DNA of 64,000 nucleotides from Rhyacophila brunnea. Lineage: Eukaryota; Arthropoda; Insecta; Trichoptera; Rhyacophilidae. The position numbers and the translations under genes were made by a program. The stretch spans positions 62,001 through 126,000 of the forward strand of contig JAGYXB010001944.1 in assembly GCA_022495005.1 (NCBI GenBank), written 5' to 3'. The notes beneath the pieces were generated by a model. The model was not told the origin of the DNA, made no database searches, and saw nothing but the letters and a program-made list of their open reading frames with translations. Shown here one piece after another: positions 30,101-39,100 of the stretch. Position 1 is the stretch's first letter; each line of letters opens with the position of its first letter.

Positions 30101-33100
30101 GGCTTTTGGATGTGGAACCGCATCTCAGATTAAAATTAACAACCAGGGAACCAAATTATGATGATCCGTCTCAAGATAAACAATTTCATCCTTCTCATTG
30201 ATTATAATGAATGTTATTTATAATATAGGTAACTTTTATTTATATTTTATTATTAATGAATTTTATTTTTCGTTTATTATTATTTTGTTTATGGTACTTA
30301 CTATAAAAGGAAAAAAATAAATATATTTTTTTTGTTATTAAAGTATATTATGCAATTTTTTTTTGACGAGGGGTACTAAGTGTTTGACACCCACGGTGGC
30401 CGCGTGGCTTAAGCGCTGGACTATCACGCCGTGGGTCTCAGGTTCGAATCCTGGGTCTGGCAAGTACACATATTGTTTTTCAATTTGTGTGTGAGTCAGG
30501 GTATGGACCTAATAGGTTGAGCAAGTGGCTGACATCTATTTCTCGTAAAAAAACAAAAATCTGTTAATACAACCCTCTATTCTGTGGAGGCCCATATGAT
30601 CCTATTATGATCGGACATGGTCGGAAAAAAACTAAGTGTTAGGAAAATTATAGAAAGGGTACACAGATGTCGGAAGTTTAGGAATATAGACCATAATTAT
30701 ACCTGCTTTCGTATTGCTAGTATATAAAAACATATTCTTACATGTTTTGACACTTACAATATAAATTGGACTAATAGATAATATTTTGTCTGTTACAGTT
30801 TGCAGAACAATGTCTGGATATCGCTAGATGGAAAAGATCATCAAGGAATAATTCTTTATTTCAATTTGATCGACCAAATAAATAATCGTCACCTGTTTAA
30901 TGGAATCAATGCTAAAGAACATTTGAAATTAATCAAAAAAGTAAAATGTGCATGTTCGTGTGAGTTTAACTTCTAATTATCGATCATTAATATGTTCATG
31001 ATTTATAGTGATTTACTAATAAAATGAGACACCCAATGAATTGCATGTCCGGAAACTTGTCGTATGCAGTTCGCTATATAACACTTCAATGTGAAATGTT
31101 GTATCGGAAATATATGGCCGTATATTAAAAACCGTCCAATCTCGTAGGGTCATATAGTACTGACATACAATTCATGTCTAAATAAAACATGGATCTTGTC
31201 GGTTTACAGGAAGGCAGCAGCAAACAAATTTTGAAAATAGCCGATATACTGGATTATTTGTAAGGTTAGGTTAGGTTTTCATTTTTGAATTCATTAATTT
31301 TGCCAAAATTGAATTAATGTTCATATTGAATCTAATAAAATTGGAGACCGTATAGTATACGGTCATCTCTTTCCGATAAGAAAGCTCACGGCGAACTGTG
31401 CTACGGTGAAATGTTTTACGTACAATTTACATGTAACCAATGAATTGTTACCAGTGTTATACTCTTTCTTAAAACTAATCGAATAGGTACCATGTGTTTC
31501 TTAATTCTTATAAATAATTTATGCAGTGTTGCCATCTGATATTATTTTGCATTATCATAAACATATTTTATTTTAATTATCTATGATTTTTGTTATAGCG
31601 CTAGACTACAAGTTACTAATAAATTTACCGAGTCAGGAAGACTTGGTGGCCCATATTTTGCCATCCCTTACCAAGGAAAATATAGGACTCATCGCTAAAT
31701 TGTTGAGAAATGTGCCTCCATGCATCAGTATAAATTTCAACACAAGCAATATGTATAGATTATGGCTGTCCAAGTTCTTCTTTGATGTAAGTACACAATT
31801 CAACTATTTGTATTATGTGTTACAAGTTTTTATGAAGGAATATGGTGTTATATAATCGTATGGTAATCAGTAACACGTCGAATGACTGATTTTGAGGCCC
31901 CCTAAGATAAAAAATGAACTATTTCAGCTGTAAATAATAATGTAAATAAAGAAAAAAAAATCGGTGTGTGTACTTATGTACATATTGTGTTAGAAACTAT
32001 ACTTCTTTGGCGTAACAAAACAAAAACAAATCTTGTGATAAACTAGATTCTTTGACTAGCTCTTAATTATCTTGTTAAATTACACATTCAAGAAAAAGGA
32101 CCGCTTATTGGACCGCCATTGGTTTATTTCTATACACTTTAACTTATATTACTAAATTATATAATGGTTTCTCATTGTTTTTATTTTTAAAGTATCAACT
32201 GCCACTCTGACGTTTAATCGTTTGTTTACGTAAGGAATTGCAAATGGCCAACAATAATAAATTCGCTGCCTAGGCAACGGAACAATTCTAAACTATAATA
32301 TTATACTGTATAATCGTCACGATTGCAGTATCATACTGTGGCGTAAAGGTAGTGATAACCAAACAATCGGTGGTTCAAATCCATTCGAGTGCGTTTTTTT
32401 TCATGTGAAAAAATAAATGTGTTATAATAATATTGTATATATATTAATTATGTATTAATAAAACATGTCACACGCCAAAAATACACTCTAATCTGATTTC
32501 TCAAACGCGCCAAAAGAAGTATAACTTCAAAAATGTTTATATTACTCACCTCTAAAGTATTACTTAGCTTCGTTTGCGTATAAATTTTATGCTCATCCGA
32601 CAAAAAATATTTAAAATGTATAAGGATGGAGTTCTCTTCCTTCCTCTATTTATAAATAATAAGTCGTGGGTGTCTCGAAGAGTATACAGTATATTTGATT
32701 TTATACGGTAACAATACAATAATTTGATGTGCGCAAGTATAATAAGTTGGAGGTAATTTATACTGGAACTACGGCGTATTCAAACCATGTACCTAGCTCA
32801 ATCGAATAGCTCACTTGACTCTGATAGGAGTGCAAGCAAGACGACTAGTGAACTAGGTGAATTACGTCTCTTGACGAAAGCCAAGCTCGACTCAATTCTA
32901 ATTGATTACTGAAGGCCAAACGTCACCTTATATAGTCAAATAGATGACCACTTCTCTGCCGTCTATGTGATAATGTCTGCGCGCTGTAGTGGGAGTGCCG
33001 AATAGCGGGGGCGCCTAGACGGCGCTGTATGCGACGTACGATGAGTGAAAGAGAACGTATTCGAAGGCCTCGCGCTATAAATGTCAATAAATCAACGTTA

Positions 33101-36100
33101 GACCAATTTTAATGTACAGGAATTCGGTGAGGCACCAGAAATATATTTATACATTTGATTGTTAAATTATCGCATGATTGATTATTTATTTCTGTTATGG
33201 ATTCTTTAGGTAGAAATATAACTTTCATCGTTAGGCTTTTATGGTAATAATGCCAACTATCACAAAATAAGAAACTCTCACAGGAAAGACTCAGTTTGAC
33301 CTACCAAGATAATATTTTTTACATGAGACGTGAAAATAATTCTCTCGAGCAGTACGATAATTAAAAATAAAAGTTTTTTTGTTAAAACAAAAATCTTTAA
33401 ACGTTAAGATTTTTGTATACTTTACTTTAATAATTTATTGTATGTTCGAGGCCCCCTTTTAAATCTTGTGATGACTCAATTGACTCCTGTAATCCAAACA
33501 ACCGAATGCAAACAGACATTATGTACTATTTTCAGCTTGGTGACCATACTCCTTCATCTAAAAAATGGATGCAGCAATACAGAGAATGCTCTGGTTACTT
33601 CAGTAAGTTAAAAAAGGAAGATGTACTGTATTTGACGGAAGATATTCTGTTCAGTGACTTTGGCCTTCAAAAGTAAGTACACCAATGAAGAGCGACCCTT
33701 GGAAATACATGATTTATATTAAAGAAGGTCACCTGATAATTTCTATCTTATATTTTAGGGTACCATCGACTACTCGTATACAAATCGCACTACAAACTGA
33801 AGAATACTGTGAACATGAACATTCCAATAGCTGTAATGGGACCTCAAAAAACAATGCAATGTGAGTAACAGCTGTTGCATATTTCGGCTTCTTTTTGGTG
33901 TTGTAATTTTATAACTTTGAAGGGATGTTGTCGAGTTTAAGGTTACAATGGAAGGTTGTTATATAGATTTTATTTTTCAGATATGAAGATCCAAATTGGA
34001 AAGATATCGGGGACGAGATTGGAAAATGGGGAAAATTTCTAGAGAATTACCATTCGGAGAATGTAACATACTTAGTGGGAGGATTTTTAGGTCTCCCCCA
34101 AGATTTTTGGAGGTAAGTGTTTGCAATTTGTTATAATCTGTGAAAAATTATGACATTTCTCTTTCAAGTATTGTTGGAATGATTTCGAAGGAAAAAACCA
34201 CTATCCGCCTATCTTTTTTTTTTATATATCGGCAGTCAATAAAAAATGTATTGTCTATGCCAACAATTGATTATACTATTATGCATAAAATTGAAACCAT
34301 GGCCGTAACAACACTGTATATATAGCGGGTCTCATGGTGCAGTGTGTAATATACTGGCCTTTCATCCGGGGCCTCCGGGTTCGTTTTCTACTAAGGTCAC
34401 AATATATTTATGTGATTTTCTCAAAGCCTGGGTGTTTGCGATTGTTTCACTTTTATTACTAAATACACTACTGTCCATTGGACCTCTTCACCTGTTGTAG
34501 TACAGTCGAACTTGGTTATTACGAGGAAGATGGGACCGACTGAATTTGCTCATTATAAGCGTTACTCGTTATGTCAGAGAATAGATATTTTGAAATGAGC
34601 GGTCACACAACACATACAGTCGCAATTCAAACAAAAATACACAATTAGAATTTTTCCCCGAAACAAGTATGGCATTCATAAACTACAAAATAAGTTGTTT
34701 ATTGTAATGAACGCTGGTAGGTAACACAAACCTTGGATTTTTTACAAGTAATTTCAACCATATGCGTTGATACTTTTTCAATCTTGTCGGCGAAAACACC
34801 AATTAGGTAGGTACTTAGACACTTAACTAGTGTCGTAAACGTAATCCAATTCCGGCGGCATCCTGTCCGGTCGGATTTTATTGCTTGGGGTCAAAATGTT
34901 TTTAAACAATCGACACATTAACAGTTATAAGAAAATTTTTGCCGATACTTTAGCTCGGTATACCCGATAAGTAGCTCATTATAAAAGTGAATAAATGTTG
35001 GAGAAAATCATAAATTAAAATTTCAACGAATGTTTCCTCATTGCATCCGAGATTTCGCTATATCCGTGATCGTAATAACTGAGTTCGACTGTATTATAAA
35101 AAATATATTTATCTGTACATATTATATTGAACAGTCACTAGTGTATTGCAACCAAGAAGGACATTATAATAACGACCATTTAAGACCGTGTTTGGTACAG
35201 GGCAGGTTTAGTCGTAATTTAATTGTGATGTTGTAATTTAATTGATGGTTAGGATTAACCAGGGAATAGATTATTCCATCTAACCTGGTACATTGAGAGA
35301 CACTGTATATAAATTGAAGCGAAACAAATGTATGTACACAAATATATCAGGTGAATGATTCAATCTTTTTGTTTTTATTAATGTTGATGTTTCTTTAGGG
35401 ATTTTGAACGTACGCGGGGGGACAAAGCTGAGATGTTAAAATCATTCAAAATATTAATGTGCGAGAACCATTTGCCGTTGAGGAACATAAAATCTTTTCT
35501 ACATTTTATGAACGATGATATCACTCTGGACGAAGTCTTATTATACACGTTGGAAGACATACATTTTGAAGCAAGGTATTTAAATTTTTTTTTAAATCCT
35601 TTCGTGCAGTTATATTGTGAACTCATTACTAATGCTTAATTATTTTTTTTAGAAGTATACTCAGCCCGATAACAAAACGTTTGATGGAATATAAAACTGA
35701 AAAAATGTCCATCGACCAAGCAGTACTTGATAAATTAAAGCCATATTTGACGAGCACATTCTTATCTTCAAAACAGAGACTCGAGTTAATGTCACTCTAC
35801 AAGGTGGGTAATTTTATAATATTTTCACTAAATTTCATTATAAACATTTAATTAGGTTAAACAGTGTTCAGTAAAAACAAAACAATGATTCGGTTGGTGT
35901 GCGTGCGGATGGGGTACAGAAAGTTCCAAAACGTTACTAGATTTTTTAATGTTTTTTTGCGTATAAGTTAAAACACATTGATTCAAAATTAATAACCATT
36001 TATTGATAAAAATGCTTTGTGACAATATCCTTTTTTTCCATCAAGAGTCGTTTGTTTGTTTCCGTCTTCCTTTCTATATGGAAATTGTGGACCTTTCTTC

Positions 36101-39100
36101 TAATAATACCTTTTTCGAAATCACCGAAGTTGATTTTAGTATTAATCGCTTTCCACTTCCTATTGGGCGAAGAGAAAGCGGACTCTCTCTCCATTTTTTT
36201 TAAATCGCCGTAAAATTTTTCAACTGTCTGCATCTTTATTTTCTGCATGCCAATACTCGTACAAATTAAAAATGAGTTCTTTAGATTGACCAGTAAGCGG
36301 TATGCCGCGTCCTAATTTAATTTTTTTCGACATCTGTAATTAAATAACAAAATATGATTCCAACAAATCAGTTTCAAAAAAATACTTACTTTTTGTATTT
36401 TTGGTCACGGTGTACTTTTGAGTAAAAACAAAACGTGCCGTTACTTCGAAGATCGGAGCCGTACTAATTACCTGGCAGCAGATGCGCGGGTATTTGTACG
36501 CATACAATCCACGAACCGAATCATTGTTTTGTTTTGTGCTTCAAGTAACAATTTCTTTCAATTAATAGAAAATAAATATAACACTATAAGGCTTCTATTC
36601 TCAAATACCGATATGTCTACAATTGAATATTTGTAATTAACAATTATTTAGTGTTTCAAACACAAGTGCATAGTTTTAACATCAGTTTCTTTTTTCTGTT
36701 GTATCGTATTTTCATATTAAATCAATTTACCCATTTTTCTTAGCCGATAATATAATTATTACAATACATAGGTATTAGCATAATAATAATAATTGGTCAT
36801 TTTTTAAGATTTTTTAGTATGTTTTTGATAGTTACATATTGTGTGATACTACACATCATAGAATATGTACTTTTTTCCTTAAATTACATATGTGTTTTTG
36901 TTTTTAGGCTGATACAGATAACGCCAATATAGAAATGTTGGGTCGTATTTCTATGGAAATTATTACTAACACTTGGGATAAAGAATTTACTGAAAGTATC
37001 AAAGGTATAACGATTTCTTTTTTAGTTTAAATAGATTCTATTGTAAAAACGGGTATACTACCATTTCATATGTATGTGTCGAGGTATCTCAACAGATTTT
37101 ATGAGAATTGGTTGCTTACTTCACTTTTAATTCACTCATTGATGTCCATCTGTAGTTGATTGAGTAATAATATTTAAAAATATGAATTATCATCGAGGAA
37201 GCGAGAGTGCCAACCACTGCCTCATGAAATAGAGTATTATTACATTATTTTACTTTTATGAAGTTGTTATTGTTAATCAGTAGCGAAGGGTGGAGGTAGG
37301 CTGTTAAGATCAGCCATAAATAGTGCACATTAAACTTTGTTAGTCATAAGTATTTGTTTTTACTGAAATAGGACTACAATTTTTGTATTCTTAATCCAAC
37401 GAAAACAAATAAGTATGAATGAAAAAGTGTGCACAATTTTGTTGTATCGCCCAAAATATACCAAAACTATTATGGTTTGGTTTAATTGATTTTTAAAAAC
37501 TAACCATCACTATCTGCAAATTGTAGTCTTATTTCAATGAAAACAAATACGTATGACTGACAATGTTTAGTATGCACTATTTATGGCGGATCTTAACAGC
37601 CTACCTCCACCCTTCACCACTGTTGTTAATAGTACCTTTGCACGATAATTTTACAAAAATAAACTATAATTTATCTTTTTCCAGAGTGTGATCTTGTCGA
37701 CGCAACAAATCGGTCAAATATATTTTTAAATCTATTGGAGCATTCAGATTCTTGGGAGAAATTAAAAATTATGGTGGATTTAATAAATATGTGGCCATTA
37801 CCCGTCTATGAAAAGTGAGTTTTGAAACACGTCAGATATAAAAAATTAAATTTCAACACCTACTTAACTTTATTTTATTTTTCAGCCAAAACGAGAGTCC
37901 ACATTTATGTCTAATAATTAAAATTTTAAAGGATGAGAAAAAGCTAAAAGATAACATTCCTCTGTTAAAGCTGTTGATGGATAAGCACTCTATATCGGAA
38001 GACGTAAGTTGAACTAAGAATCACAAATTATGACGTATGACCTGTTATAAAAAATTATAATGGGAAAAATTTTAATTTTCTTTTTTTTTAGGAAATATGT
38101 TGGATAATTTCAGAATTGAAATCCAATAATTGTGTTGGACAAATTTGGCTATGCATGCTCTCATCGCACGAATCGGTACAAAGAAAAGAACTTCCGACAA
38201 TATTGGATGAAGCAAAAGTAAGTTCACGAATCATGCCATTTTTTATTAAAACCAAAAGTGAAGATCATCGGAAGTAGTGTGTACTACCTACATTTTCAGA
38301 TTTGTATCAGATTATCTTCAAGTAACCCTTATGAGCTATGTATTTAATTTTCCATTAATTTTATATGAAGTGGAAACTTCAATGTAACGCAAAAAGGCAC
38401 ATGATTTCAACACTTTTACGCATAGCAAAAAATAGCACACTGTGAATAGAAACTAAAATATTGTTCCCCTTTGTCATTTAATTATCGGATGTTCGAAGAA
38501 AGAAGTTGTTCAAAAAAGCCACGTGAAACAAAATAGTAAAAGTTTGAGTCGAAATCATATGTTTCTCTATACACACTTGTTATTATTTTTGACTATTACA
38601 CAGCTATTTTGTTTTTTGATTCATTTACAAACTTTGCTGAGACATTAACACAGCCAGTGCTCAAAACACGCCTGGCGTGTGGCTATTAGATACATATATA
38701 TTCACTGCTGACCAGTTAATTACCATATTTAATTATCATGCTAATTGCTACATGCCAGGCGTGTCTTGAGCACTGACCGAGTTGTGGTAATTAACTGGTC
38801 AGCGGTGACTATGTTAACTGAAATATGGCAGGAATATTTTCTTCTTCCCTAAATGATTACTTAATTATGCAGTCGAAGCAAGTCTGTCGAAGTGGCAATA
38901 CACCTCTCTGTGCCAATTTTTTTCATTCATCGTTTGAAGGATTTATAGTAAAATTTTAAAAACATTACTAAAATCACTGATAAAAAATGTAGATACAAAC
39001 ATTCTCATATTTACAAATTGTTTTTTATTGTTACAGGAAATTGAAAAACTGAAAGATCACATGGACAGCAGTTTAATGTGCTTAATTCTAGATAAGGGAT

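Noticed and set aside
30388..30460. A tRNA gene
   Set aside because: A and B boxes are present, but the acceptor stem is not convincing, the tail is shared with other SINE copies, and a 10-bp target duplication brackets the unit.
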